Shown: positions 1-6,876 of the stretch, one piece after another
How positions within the stretch are numbered: position 1 is the first letter of the stretch
How the letters are laid out: every line of letters starts with the position of its first letter
Notes under the pieces: model-generated
Databases searched by the model: none
The model's input: the letters and a program-made list of their open reading frames with translations, nothing else
What the model was told of the DNA's origin: nothing
Made by a program: the position numbers and the translations under genes
DNA from: JAGVYE01 sp964502785
Lineage (GTDB): Archaea > Nanobdellota > Nanobdellia > Woesearchaeales > GW2011-AR9
Assembly (NCBI GenBank): GCA_964502785.1
Contig: CAZCXW010000022.1
Location: forward strand, 1-19,887
Length of the DNA stretch: 19,887 nt
Reading direction: 5' to 3'

Positions 1-45
1 ATCGGCCCGCCACCTGCTCTGCCGATAAGTTAACAGTGTCCTTAA

Positions 46-339
46 TTACATCCGATATACATTTCCTGAAGAAGTGTTATTATCATATCTCATTCCCTGC
101 ATTTCTTGCGGGCTGTAGGCATTTCCCGGAGAATGATTGTCTCCCATCCCGTATTTGCTTTCATGATGCGGACGATCTTCTCTCATTTCTCTTAAAAGTT
201 CTTCTTCGGGAGAAGATTTTGGTTGTTCTTTAGGATGCTCATCTGCGATAGGTTCAAGTAGAGATCGAGCTGCCTGACGTCTTCGTTCTTCTTGCGCCAA
301 GGCTTCAAAGATGGAAGAATCTATGCTGTCGTCTCTCAT
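46..339 (-). CDS. Small disordered hypothetical protein (97 aa)
   Basis: I do not recognise this protein. The N-terminal half is very charged and probably helical (acidic patch, then EERRRQ, then an E/K-rich stretch around residues 35-55). The C-terminal third is rich in G, N, S, P, Y and M and carries two similar hexads, SPGNAY and SSGNVY, which suggests a disordered tail with a short internal repeat. There is no signal peptide, TM segment or cysteine. The start is supported by a TATA element (362-369) 23-30 bp upstream, the spacing of a leaderless archaeal mRNA. It lies downstream of the VIT transporter on the same strand but has its own promoter, so it is probably a separate unit. Function unknown. 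Confidence 0.6.
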   Translation of the reverse strand: MRDDSIDSSIFEALAQEERRRQAARSLLEPIADEHPKEQPKSSPEEELLREMREDRPHHESKYGMGDNHSPGNAYSPQEMQGMRYDNNTSSGNVYRM

Positions 340-361
340 CTGGCATTTAAAATGACTGTTT

Positions 362-369
362 TATTTAAA
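362..369 (-). promoter_or_regulatory. TATA element of the 97-aa hypothetical gene
   Basis: On the minus strand this reads TTTAAATA, 23-30 bp before the ATG at 339. That is the archaeal TATA-to-start spacing for a leaderless transcript. Confidence 0.55.
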
Positions 370-393
370 GATAACGCCTCAAATCTGCTTTTT

Positions 394-415
394 CCACCAG
401 TGTATTCACTGGTGG
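394..415. repeat. Perfect 9-bp hairpin between two minus-strand genes
   Basis: CCACCAGTG (394-402) and CACTGGTGG (407-415) form a perfect stem with a 4-nt TATT loop, 20 bp beyond the VIT stop codon. On the minus strand the stem is followed by A residues, not T, so it is not a canonical intrinsic terminator for VIT. It could stabilise the 3' end of the mRNA or bind a protein. Confidence 0.5.
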
Positions 416-435
416 TGGGCGGTTTTCTTTGACAT

Positions 436-1128
436 TCAAACAATACTAAAAATATATCCTACCATATATCCAATAATTCCGGAGATGAGACCTACAACCA
501 CAATTTCTAAACCTGATTTCATCCAATTTAATTTTGTATAAACAGATTTTGTCAACCCGATTACAAACAACACGGCAATTGTTAATCCTATCGCCAGCGA
601 TGCCGCGGTCGAATTTTTTAAGATAATGAAAGGGATTATGGGGAAGAGCGACCCGACTAAGAATGACAAAAACATTGTTAATGCATTTTTTAAAGGCAAT
701 TCTAAACGGTGTTCCGCCAGTCCTAATTTCTTTTGGATATAATTTATTGTAAACGTAGAGTGATTGTGATGTTCAAAATGATGGAGCAAGGCCCGGACTT
801 CATCTTCATCGAATCCTTCTAGTTCGAGGATCGGACGCATTTCCTTTAAATATTTTTTTGGATTCTTTTTAAGGTTTTCTTGCGCTTTTTTTATTTCATG
901 TTCATACACTTCCCGCTGTGATTTAGCGGAGAGATACGAAGCTGTAGACATGGAGAAAGCTCCAGCAAACATGCTGGAAAGCCCGGCGAGGATTATCGCT
1001 GTTTTCCCGCCGCCGCCTTGCCAGACTCCTAAAACCAAGCCGAGATTGGAAATAAGCCCGTCCTGCATGCCAAAGACAAAATCACGGATAAGGCCTTTCG
1101 TCTTATGAATAATGGTTGTACTTTCCAT
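436..1128 (-). CDS. VIT1/CCC1-family iron/manganese transporter
   Basis: Integral membrane transporter of the VIT/CCC1 (DUF125) family, which moves Fe2+ or Mn2+ by proton exchange in characterised members. The first helix holds the family signature RDFVFGMQDGLISNLG (residues 15-30, with D23-G24). A second small-residue-rich helix follows at 44-66. A charged cytoplasmic insert at about 68-140, rich in E and H (HHFEHHNHS), corresponds to the metal-binding region. Three more hydrophobic segments lie near 145-170, 175-196 and 205-230. This gives five TM segments and 230 residues, normal for the family. Its ATG overlaps the TAA of the upstream cysteine-rich gene (TAATG), suggesting translational coupling. 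It stops with TGA. Substrate is inferred from the family. Confidence 0.88.
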   Translation of the reverse strand: MESTTIIHKTKGLIRDFVFGMQDGLISNLGLVLGVWQGGGGKTAIILAGLSSMFAGAFSMSTASYLSAKSQREVYEHEIKKAQENLKKNPKKYLKEMRPILELEGFDEDEVRALLHHFEHHNHSTFTINYIQKKLGLAEHRLELPLKNALTMFLSFLVGSLFPIIPFIILKNSTAASLAIGLTIAVLFVIGLTKSVYTKLNWMKSGLEIVVVGLISGIIGYMVGYIFSIV

Positions 1129-1385
1129 TATTTAATCTCAACTGCGCATTTATTTTGCCGACATTTAACTTCTCCCTGTCCGCAGTCTAAAGTTCCTGGC
1201 TCGCATTGCAAAGTGCAAAGCACATTTCGGCAATCTGGGGCTGATTGCTTATTTACTGCATCTGTTGCATGGCAACATTGCGCTGGAACGCAGTCGGCAT
1301 CGACCGTACATTGTTTTTCGGCTTCAATCGCACATGAACTAAGTAAAAAAATAAAGCCCAGGAACAACACTGCTATTTGCTTCAT
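1128..1385 (-). CDS. Cysteine-rich secreted lipoprotein, eight-cysteine-cluster type
   Basis: An 85-residue protein with a hydrophobic N-terminal signal and a lipobox-like LLSSC (Cys18), so probably exported and lipid-anchored. The mature part has ten cysteines (26, 32, 37, 38, 52, 57, 61, 68, 75, 80). The DCV-x4-CCHA arrangement and the closing C-x6-C-x4-C recall the archaeal eight-cysteine-cluster domain, a small disulfide-rich fold of unknown function. A good Shine-Dalgarno match, GGGTGATC, lies about 5 nt before the ATG and fixes the start. It follows gatD by 26 bp, with no TATA element in the gap, and overlaps the VIT start. This suggests a gatD-lipoprotein-VIT transcript. A role alongside metal transport is inference from position only. 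Confidence 0.75.
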   Translation of the reverse strand: MKQIAVLFLGFIFLLSSCAIEAEKQCTVDADCVPAQCCHATDAVNKQSAPDCRNVLCTLQCEPGTLDCGQGEVKCRQNKCAVEIK

Positions 1386-1411
1386 CTGAGATCACCCTTC
1401 ATTGTTTTTTG

Positions 1412-2698
1412 TTAAGGAAAATTTTCTTCGTATGATAACTGTTCGTTAATCTCTCCTCGAAGATTTTGCTGCATCAATTGCTTGACTTCTTTTTGAGGAT
1501 AATTTGCCAATAGCCAAGACAATTTCACTAAAGCTGTATTTGCCAGCATATCCTTCCCGGAAATAATTCCTAACTCCTGCAAATCCCTTCCTTTGTCATA
1601 GACATTCATATTAACTCTTCCAAAAAGGCATTGCGTCGTCATCACCACCACGCATCCTGAAGCGATAACTTTTTTAATTGCGGGATATATTTTTTTATGA
1701 AGCGCCGCTTCCTGATTCGGAACTTGCCCAGGTGTATGGCCCAAGCCTGTTCCTTCAATAATTAAGCCTTTGAATCCCTTAAATAATGCAAACTGTTCGG
1801 GAAACATGTTAATGTGAATTTTTAATAAGGCGACTTTACTTTCCATTTTGGCTTTCACAAGCAACGAAGAAGAGCGTTTTACATAGCCTTTTTTTATAAA
1901 GTTAATCTTACCTTTGGGATAATCAACAGTAGCCAGAGGATCGTCATTAATGACTTTGAATGCATCACGGCGAGAAGAATGCAATTTGCTGGTTTTTGTT
2001 GCTGGAAGAATCGTGCATTCGGTATCGCTGCTCTGGCGATGCATGCAGATCGCTACACCTCCAAAGTCGCTCTTCGTGATGAATTGTGCGGCGCAAATAA
2101 GGTTCATCCCTGCATCAGAACTGCCTCTGTCAGAAGAACGCTGCGCCCCTACAAAAAGGACGGGCACTGAAGATTTTTCCAGGATAAAAGCCAGAGCAGC
2201 GGCAGCGACAGCCAGATTATCCGTTCCCATCCCGATGATTATCCCTTTAACTCCTTTTCCTGCCCACTCTTCAACCCTCTTGGCGATCAGCGAGAAATGC
2301 GTAAAACGTAAATCATCCGACCACATCTGTGCTATAAGTTCGGATTCAATATTGGCAATTTCTTTTAGTTCTGGAAACAGTTTTACTAAATCTTCAGGAG
2401 AAAATGCGGAAGTTACACTTCCCGTGCGATAATCCACTTTAGAAGCAATAGTGCCGCCTGTATGGAGGATGGCAATCGTAGGAAGATCATGACGTTTCGG
2501 TAATTTTTGGATTGCGGGCAAGGCTTTCTTTGCTTTTTCCATAACCATTATCTCGCGAATATCTTTTTTTGGAAAACCAATATTATAGCCCGTATCTAAT
2601 TTTAAAATAACCACGCCTTCTTGCTGGATGGGCATGAGCATTCCTGTCACCGTTTCTTTTTTTGTGCTCAGTTTTACCTTATCTCCTGATTGCGGCAT
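1412..2698 (-). CDS. gatD: Glutamyl-tRNA(Gln) amidotransferase subunit D
   Basis: The asparaginase-like subunit of archaeal GatDE. It releases ammonia from glutamine or asparagine, which GatE uses to convert Glu-tRNA(Gln) to Gln-tRNA(Gln). The N-terminal ~65 residues form the small beta-barrel typical of GatD. The amidohydrolase part follows: TGGTIAS with nucleophile Thr83, the Thr159-Asp160 pair, and Lys238 before LHSSRRDAF. GAQRSSDRGSSDA (184-196) and GRVNMNVYDKGR are also GatD hallmarks. Length (428) is normal. The second catalytic box reads GMGTDNL where HGTDTM is usual; the Thr-Asp pair is retained. Start supported by a TATA element centred about 28 bp upstream (2721-2731), shared with divergent ahcY. 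gatE is not in this window. Confidence 0.95.
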   Translation of the reverse strand: MPQSGDKVKLSTKKETVTGMLMPIQQEGVVILKLDTGYNIGFPKKDIREIMVMEKAKKALPAIQKLPKRHDLPTIAILHTGGTIASKVDYRTGSVTSAFSPEDLVKLFPELKEIANIESELIAQMWSDDLRFTHFSLIAKRVEEWAGKGVKGIIIGMGTDNLAVAAAALAFILEKSSVPVLFVGAQRSSDRGSSDAGMNLICAAQFITKSDFGGVAICMHRQSSDTECTILPATKTSKLHSSRRDAFKVINDDPLATVDYPKGKINFIKKGYVKRSSSLLVKAKMESKVALLKIHINMFPEQFALFKGFKGLIIEGTGLGHTPGQVPNQEAALHKKIYPAIKKVIASGCVVVMTTQCLFGRVNMNVYDKGRDLQELGIISGKDMLANTALVKLSWLLANYPQKEVKQLMQQNLRGEINEQLSYEENFP

Positions 2699-2720
2699 GT
2701 ACTTATAGAATTCCTAAACA

Positions 2721-2731
2721 TTTATATATAT
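2721..2731. promoter_or_regulatory. Single TATA element shared by divergent gatD and ahcY
   Basis: The only TATA-like element in the 56-bp gap is TTTATATATAT. Its centre is about 28 bp from the gatD ATG (2698, minus) and 29 bp from the ahcY ATG (2755, plus). It is close to self-complementary (the core is alternating TA), so TBP could assemble in either direction. Both genes would then be leaderless or nearly so. Confidence 0.65.
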
Positions 2732-2754
2732 TATGTTCGCCCGCTTTCATTGTA

Positions 2755-4011
2755 ATGGCTCTTACTCCCTATATTATTAAAGACTTTTCTTTGGCAGATC
2801 AGGGACAAAAAAATATTGAATGGGCTGAGATGCAGATGGGCGCTTTAATGAGTGTGCGCCAGCATTTTGCTCAGGAAAAGCCTTTCCAAAATATTAGAAT
2901 CGGCATTGCTTTACATGTCACCAAAGAAACTGCTGTTCTCGTCAGAACTTTAATCGCTGGGGGAGCTGAAGTAGCTATTTGTTCTTGCAATCCACTATCT
3001 ACGCAAGACGATGTCGCCGCGGCTCTGGCCAAGGAAGGAATAAGAGTATATGCTCAGAAAGGATTGACTCATGAACAATATTATGAGAACCTGCGCCAGG
3101 TTATTGCTTTTAAACCACAGGTGACGATTGATGATGGCTGTGATTTAGTAACGGAAATCCATCAGCATCATTCCGAATTAATCCCCAAAATTCTTTTCGG
3201 AAATGAAGAAACAACCACAGGAGTGATTAGGTTAAAGGCGATGGAAAAAGAAAGGGCTCTGCATTACCCTGTTCTTGCGGTGAACGATTTAAAGACAAAA
3301 CACCTCATGGATAATTTCTATGGGACAGGGCAAAGCACTTGGGATGGGATTATCAGAGCTACTAATATTCTTCTGGCAGGTAAGGCCGTGGTTGTGTGCG
3401 GATATGGTCCTTGTGGAAAAGGAGTGGCGCTTAAAGCGCGGGGATTAGGTGCGAATGTCATTATTTGTGAAATTGATCCTTTCCGCTCATTGCAGGCAGC
3501 AATGGATGGGTATCGTGTTATGCCTTTATTAAAAGCGGCAAAAGAAGGTGATATCTTTGTCACCGTCACCGGAAATAAAAATGTCATTGACATTCCCCAT
3601 TTTGAATCGATGAAAGATGGCGTCATTTTAGCAAATTCAGGACATTTTGATGCCGAGATTAATGTTAAAAAAATAAAAGAAAAAGCAGCTGTACGAAAGA
3701 TTCGTCCTTTTATGGATGAATATTTATTCTCCGGGAAAAAAATATTTATCCTTGGGGAAGGGCGTCTCATTAACTTAGCGGCAGCCGAAGGTCATCCTTC
3801 TACGGTTATGGCCATGTCGTTCTGCGGGCAGGCGCTTGCTGTAGAATATGGCTTGAAAAATAAATCAAAATTAAAAAAAGGAGTCAATGAGTTACCACCA
3901 GAAATTGATGAAACCATTGCTCGCTTGCAGTTGGAAGCCCTAAGTCTCAAAATTGACACGCTAACTGCTGAACAAAAGAAATATTTAGAGAGCTGGCAGG
4001 AAGGGACGTAA
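2755..4011 (+). CDS. ahcY: Adenosylhomocysteinase (SAH hydrolase), archaeal short form
   Basis: Cytosolic NAD-dependent enzyme that hydrolyses S-adenosylhomocysteine to adenosine and homocysteine, relieving product inhibition of methyltransferases. Of 418 residues, the substrate domain shows TIDDGCD (124-130), EETTTG (151-156) and TKHLMDN with Lys182 and Asp186. The Rossmann part has GYGPCGKG (216-223) followed by an acidic CEIDP (239-242 region). NSGHFDAEI (294-302) and AEGHPSTVMAMSF (344-356) are family hallmarks. The long C-terminal extension of eukaryotic forms is absent, as usual in archaea. An upstream in-frame ATG at 2662 would lie inside gatD and before the TATA element, so 2755 is chosen. 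Some archaeal homologues prefer S-inosylhomocysteine; the sequence does not settle this. Confidence 0.95.
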   Translation: MALTPYIIKDFSLADQGQKNIEWAEMQMGALMSVRQHFAQEKPFQNIRIGIALHVTKETAVLVRTLIAGGAEVAICSCNPLSTQDDVAAALAKEGIRVYAQKGLTHEQYYENLRQVIAFKPQVTIDDGCDLVTEIHQHHSELIPKILFGNEETTTGVIRLKAMEKERALHYPVLAVNDLKTKHLMDNFYGTGQSTWDGIIRATNILLAGKAVVVCGYGPCGKGVALKARGLGANVIICEIDPFRSLQAAMDGYRVMPLLKAAKEGDIFVTVTGNKNVIDIPHFESMKDGVILANSGHFDAEINVKKIKEKAAVRKIRPFMDEYLFSGKKIFILGEGRLINLAAAEGHPSTVMAMSFCGQALAVEYGLKNKSKLKKGVNELPPEIDETIARLQLEALSLKIDTLTAEQKKYLESWQEGT

Positions 4012-4013
4012 CG

Positions 4014-4022
4014 TTTATATTT
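4014..4022 (+). promoter_or_regulatory. TATA element of the 110-aa hypothetical gene
   Basis: TTTATATTT begins 3 nt after the ahcY stop codon and lies 22-30 bp before the ATG at 4044, giving a leaderless transcript separate from ahcY. Confidence 0.5.
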
Positions 4023-4043
4023 AAGTTCACAAAAAAGGCCACT

Positions 4044-4376
4044 ATGCGTTCAATGAGATATTTATTTGGTGGAATTCCCCAGAACCTCGATGATAGTCTG
4101 CATTATATGGTCCTGAATGGATTTCCTGATTTTGTTTCTATTGGGATGGTAGTCAAGCCTGAACTAGAAGCGACTGATATATATGCAAGGTTCACGTGGG
4201 CTTTTCCTGAGAAGAATATTGAATATAACACCTATCTTTTTTCCTGCAAAGCTAACCAAAATTTAGAAACAGAAGCTGAAAATGGTATTATGAAAAGATT
4301 GAAACACACCGTTTCAAGAATACGAGAATTTGGGATTGATGTAAAGTATGCCCGTTTGAACTTTGACCATTCGTAA
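4044..4376 (+). CDS. Hypothetical protein (110 aa)
   Basis: Not recognised. A soluble mixed alpha/beta protein with no signal peptide, TM segment or metal motif. The first half is hydrophobic and aromatic (LHYMVLNGFPDFVSIGM); the C-terminal half has a basic helix around residues 80-96 followed by a probable strand (VKYARLNF). The gene is supported by its length, by an upstream TATA element at 4014-4022, and by lying in the gap between ahcY and a convergent small gene. A second ATG at 4053 (codon 4) is an equally possible start, but 4044 fits the leaderless spacing. Its end lies 23 bp from the end of the convergent gene. Confidence 0.6.
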   Translation: MRSMRYLFGGIPQNLDDSLHYMVLNGFPDFVSIGMVVKPELEATDIYARFTWAFPEKNIEYNTYLFSCKANQNLETEAENGIMKRLKHTVSRIREFGIDVKYARLNFDHS

Positions 4377-4399
4377 TTATTGCAGTATCGGCTGAATGA

Positions 4400-4696
4400 T
4401 TATATTGTTTCAAACTCTTCTTCAGTAAATTTTTTATTAACGATAAGATTGAGGAACTCTTTAAACAACAAATCTGCTTTTGGATTGCTATCAAACTGCA
4501 TCATAATTTTCAGAAATTCTTTTTTTGATTTGTAAAAACCTAATTCAACGATATGGGGGAAGTTATTTTCTTTCTTAACCAAACATCGAAACTCACCACC
4601 ATATTTTTTATAAAGCTTAGTAACTATATCATTATTCTTTTTCCATTTCTGAAACTTATTTTTTCTAATTCTATACCGGTAAATTTTGACAAACAT
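4400..4696 (-). CDS. Small alpha/beta protein, possibly dimeric ferredoxin-like fold
   Basis: A 98-residue basic protein. The order strand (VKIYRYRIR), helix (NKFQKWKKNNDIVTKLYKKYG), strand (EFRCLVKKE), strand (HIVELGFYKS), helix (KKEFLKIMMQFD) followed by LLFKEFLNLI resembles dimeric alpha-beta barrel proteins of the NIPSNAP or antibiotic-biosynthesis-monooxygenase superfamily. This is a fold guess from the predicted pattern, with no catalytic signature. The start is supported by a TATA element at 4718-4726, 22-30 bp upstream. It is divergent from the flavin-reductase-like gene, and each has its own TATA element. It is more A+T-rich and lysine-rich than its neighbours. Confidence 0.6.
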   Translation of the reverse strand: MFVKIYRYRIRKNKFQKWKKNNDIVTKLYKKYGGEFRCLVKKENNFPHIVELGFYKSKKEFLKIMMQFDSNPKADLLFKEFLNLIVNKKFTEEEFETI

Positions 4697-4717
4697 ATTC
4701 TTTGAATAGGGTTTTGG

Positions 4718-4726
4718 TTTATATAA
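4718..4726 (-). promoter_or_regulatory. TATA element of the minus-strand 98-aa gene
   Basis: On the minus strand it reads TTATATAAA, 22-30 bp before the ATG at 4696. Confidence 0.6.
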
Positions 4727-4783
4727 TTTCTCTCAAGCGGGTAATATTCAACTTAATAGTGTTATGTCAAAGACATGCAACAG

Positions 4784-4792
4784 TTTATATAC
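4784..4792 (+). promoter_or_regulatory. TATA element of the flavin-reductase-like gene
   Basis: TTTATATAC lies 23-31 bp before the ATG at 4815, with a run of 15 T (4800-4814) between it and the start codon. Transcription should begin at or just before the ATG. Confidence 0.6.
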
Positions 4793-4814
4793 CACAAGCT
4801 TTTTTTTTTTTTTT

Positions 4815-5381
4815 ATGGATTTGCCTTGGGGTGATGAACGGTCAGTACAATTTATCACCAATGTAGGATTAATTACTTCTGATGGCCCGCATGGACCAAA
4901 TATCATGTCTGCTGAATGGACTCATCATATATCTTACAGTCCTGGTTTGATTGCGGTGTGCATCAGAAAAAAAAGCGCAACCTATGATAATATTTCTAAG
5001 ACCAAAGAATTTGGCATTAACATTGCTTCCACGGAACAGAATGTTTTAGCAAGTATTTCTGGTAATTATAAAGGAAAAGAAGTTCGTAAGATCAATGCTT
5101 TAACAGAGTTAGGATTTGCTTTTTATCCTGGAAAGAAAATAAAAACATTTATGGTAAAAGATGCGGTTTCGAACTTCGAATGTACATTATTCCAGAAAAT
5201 CGAATTAGGGGATCATATCATGTTTGTCGGAGAAGTAGTTGAAGCAGTCCTGAATAACTCGAAAGAACCTTTGGCATATCATAAATGCAAATATTGGAAA
5301 ATTGGAGAAAATATCCATAAGCCTTCAGAAAAAGAAAAAGAGAGGATAACAAAAATAGTAGAAAAAAACAAGAAAAATTAG
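4815..5381 (+). CDS. Flavin reductase-like FMN-binding split-barrel protein
   Basis: A 188-residue protein of the flavin-reductase-like / FMN-binding split-barrel family; members bind FMN and either reduce it with NAD(P)H or act as flavoprotein oxidoreductases. Visible features: an N-terminal strand pair ending in NIMSAEWTHHISYSPGLIAV (residues about 29-48), the ATYDNISKTKEFGINIAS block (55-72), and GDHIMFVGEVVEA (131-143), which matches the family pattern of a histidine beside the barrel strand. The last ~25 residues form a lysine/glutamate-rich tail beyond the domain. An in-frame ATG at 4764 would lie upstream of the TATA element and translate the T-run as phenylalanines, so 4815 is preferred. 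Substrate unknown. msrA follows 39 bp later. Confidence 0.82.
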   Translation: MDLPWGDERSVQFITNVGLITSDGPHGPNIMSAEWTHHISYSPGLIAVCIRKKSATYDNISKTKEFGINIASTEQNVLASISGNYKGKEVRKINALTELGFAFYPGKKIKTFMVKDAVSNFECTLFQKIELGDHIMFVGEVVEAVLNNSKEPLAYHKCKYWKIGENIHKPSEKEKERITKIVEKNKKN

Positions 5382-5390
5382 TCCGAAATC

Positions 5391-5398
5391 CTTAAAAG
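5391..5398 (+). promoter_or_regulatory. Probable TATA element of msrA
   Basis: CTTAAAAG preceded by the purine-rich CGAAATC (BRE-like) lies 23-30 bp before the msrA ATG. It is a weak match but correctly placed. Confidence 0.4.
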
Positions 5399-5420
5399 CC
5401 AATCCTTTTCTTAGTATCAT

Positions 5421-5885
5421 ATGCAAATCGCAACCTTTGGCGCCGGCTGTTTCTGGGGCGTGGAAGCAGAATTTAGAAAGATTAAAGGAGTTAAAGATGC
5501 TCCTGTAGGATATATGGGCGGCAAAACCAAAAATCCAACGTATGAAGATATATGCGCTGGAAAAACAGGCCACGCAGAAGTATGTCAAATACAATACGAT
5601 GAAAAAAGAGTGTCTTATCAAAAGTTATTAGAAACATTCTGGAAAATTCATGATCCAACTCAAGTGAATAAGCAAGGTCCAGACAGAGGAACAGAATATC
5701 GTTCTATCATTTTTTATCATACTTCAGAGCAAAAAAGACTAGCAGAAAAATCAAAACAGGAACAGCAAAAGAAATATGTGAAGAAGATTGCTACAGAAAT
5801 AATTCCTGCTTCTGATTTCTATCGGGCGGAAGAATATCATCAACGTTTTGTAGAAAAACATGGAGGTGCTGCCTGCCGTATTTAA
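5421..5885 (+). CDS. msrA: Peptide methionine sulfoxide reductase A
   Basis: Reduces the S-epimer of methionine sulfoxide in proteins and as free amino acid, in the cytosol. The catalytic motif GCFWGVE (9-15, Cys10) is at the N-terminus. GYMGG (30-34), GHAEVC with Glu53, and DPTQVNKQGPDRGTEYRS (78-94 region) are all present. The C-terminus ends GGAACRI, so Cys152 is the likely resolving cysteine, to be recycled by thioredoxin. Length (154) is typical of a single-domain MsrA without a fused MsrB. The next gene starts 1 nt after the stop codon, so the two are probably one transcript. Confidence 0.95.
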   Translation: MQIATFGAGCFWGVEAEFRKIKGVKDAPVGYMGGKTKNPTYEDICAGKTGHAEVCQIQYDEKRVSYQKLLETFWKIHDPTQVNKQGPDRGTEYRSIIFYHTSEQKRLAEKSKQEQQKKYVKKIATEIIPASDFYRAEEYHQRFVEKHGGAACRI

Positions 5886-5886
5886 A

Positions 5887-6876
5887 ATGAACAAAACAAA
5901 TGATGTCATTGCTCTTGGAAATGCTCTGATGGATTTTCTTGTCGAAATTGATGAAGATAAACTTCTTGGAATGGATTTAAGGAAAGGGGAAATGCATCTC
6001 ATTGAAGAAGAACAAGCAAAAAGAATTTTGAAAAAATTAAAAACTCACAAGTTAAACATTGAACTCGTTCCTGGCGGTTCCGCTTCTAATACCCTGCGTT
6101 GTCTCGGGCTGTTAGGCGCGAATGTTATCCTTTGTGGAAAAGTAGGCAACGACCATCATGGGGAAATTTACATTGAAGAAATTAAAAATCATCATGTCCT
6201 GCCGCGGATAAATACTTCTCCAAAGGTTACGGGGCATGCCATCACCTTCATCACTCCGGATGCAGAAAGAACCTTTTCCGTCCATCTCGGCGCTTCTATT
6301 GAATTAGCAACAGATGATATTTTAGAAGAGGATATTGCGTCCAGTAAAATTCTATTGTTAGAAGGGTATCAATTAGAAGGAAAAACCAAAGAAACTGTTT
6401 TCCACGCCGCCGCATTAGCAAAAAAATATCGTACGCTCATCGCTTTTGATTTATCTGACGGGGGAGTCATCCGCAGAAATGAAACATTAATCCATGACTT
6501 TGTAAAAAAGTATGTTGATATCTTATTCGCAAATGAACTGGAAGCGAGAGATTATACTGGTTTAACAGAAAAAGAAGCAGCACAGAGACTAGGACAGGAA
6601 GCTGCAATTGCTATTGTAAAAGTTGGCGAGCGCGGTTCGTTCATTCATGCAAATGGCAGGCTCATGGAAATCCATGCTGCTCCTGCGCGCGCCATCGACA
6701 CGACCGGGGCAGGGGATACATTCGCCGCCGGGTTTCTGTATGGTTATTGCCATGGCTGGCCGCTGGAGAAAAGTGGAACATTAGGTTCGATGTTAGCCGC
6801 GAAGATTGTGGAGACGAAAGGGGTGAAGTTTGTGAGGAAAGATCTAGAAAGAATAAGAGACCTTTTTAGCTCATAA
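5887..6876 (+). CDS. PfkB-family sugar/nucleoside kinase, probably adenosine kinase
   Basis: Ribokinase-fold kinase, 329 residues. Family motifs: GNALMDF (11-17), GGSASNT (63-69), GKVGNDHHG (84-92), ANELEARDYTG (215-225), and the ATP/anion-hole motif DTTGAGDTFAAGF (271-283) with catalytic base Asp277. The N-terminal block (LVEIDEDKLL...KGEMHLIEE) resembles the bacterial/archaeal adenosine kinase clade more than ribokinase, but the substrate is inference. With ahcY nearby, phosphorylating the adenosine released from SAH would complete product removal. The ATG at 5887 is chosen, 1 nt after the msrA stop. An in-frame ATG at 5860 overlaps msrA, and a strong GGAGGTG (5862-5868) sits inside that overlap, 18 nt before 5887, longer than usual. 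The 3' end overlaps the convergent receiver gene by 6 bp. Confidence 0.88.
   Translation: MNKTNDVIALGNALMDFLVEIDEDKLLGMDLRKGEMHLIEEEQAKRILKKLKTHKLNIELVPGGSASNTLRCLGLLGANVILCGKVGNDHHGEIYIEEIKNHHVLPRINTSPKVTGHAITFITPDAERTFSVHLGASIELATDDILEEDIASSKILLLEGYQLEGKTKETVFHAAALAKKYRTLIAFDLSDGGVIRRNETLIHDFVKKYVDILFANELEARDYTGLTEKEAAQRLGQEAAIAIVKVGERGSFIHANGRLMEIHAAPARAIDTTGAGDTFAAGFLYGYCHGWPLEKSGTLGSMLAAKIVETKGVKFVRKDLERIRDLFSS

Noticed and set aside
1..26. ATCGGC/GCCGAT inverted repeat at the left edge
   Set aside because: Only 6 bp with a 14-nt loop and no T-run; the window edge cuts off the context needed to judge it.
1950..2432. 160-codon plus-strand ORF inside gatD
   Set aside because: Antisense shadow of a clearly conserved gene, with no promoter or family resemblance.
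2662..2754. N-terminal extension of ahcY from an upstream ATG
   Set aside because: It overlaps gatD, reads through the TATA element and adds a non-homologous hydrophobic stretch; 2755 fits family length and promoter spacing.
3318..3770. 150-codon minus-strand ORF inside ahcY
   Set aside because: Antisense shadow of conserved SAH hydrolase codons.
4764..4814. Upstream start for the flavin-reductase-like gene
   Set aside because: The added residues would span the TATA element and the T15 run, giving a run of phenylalanines.
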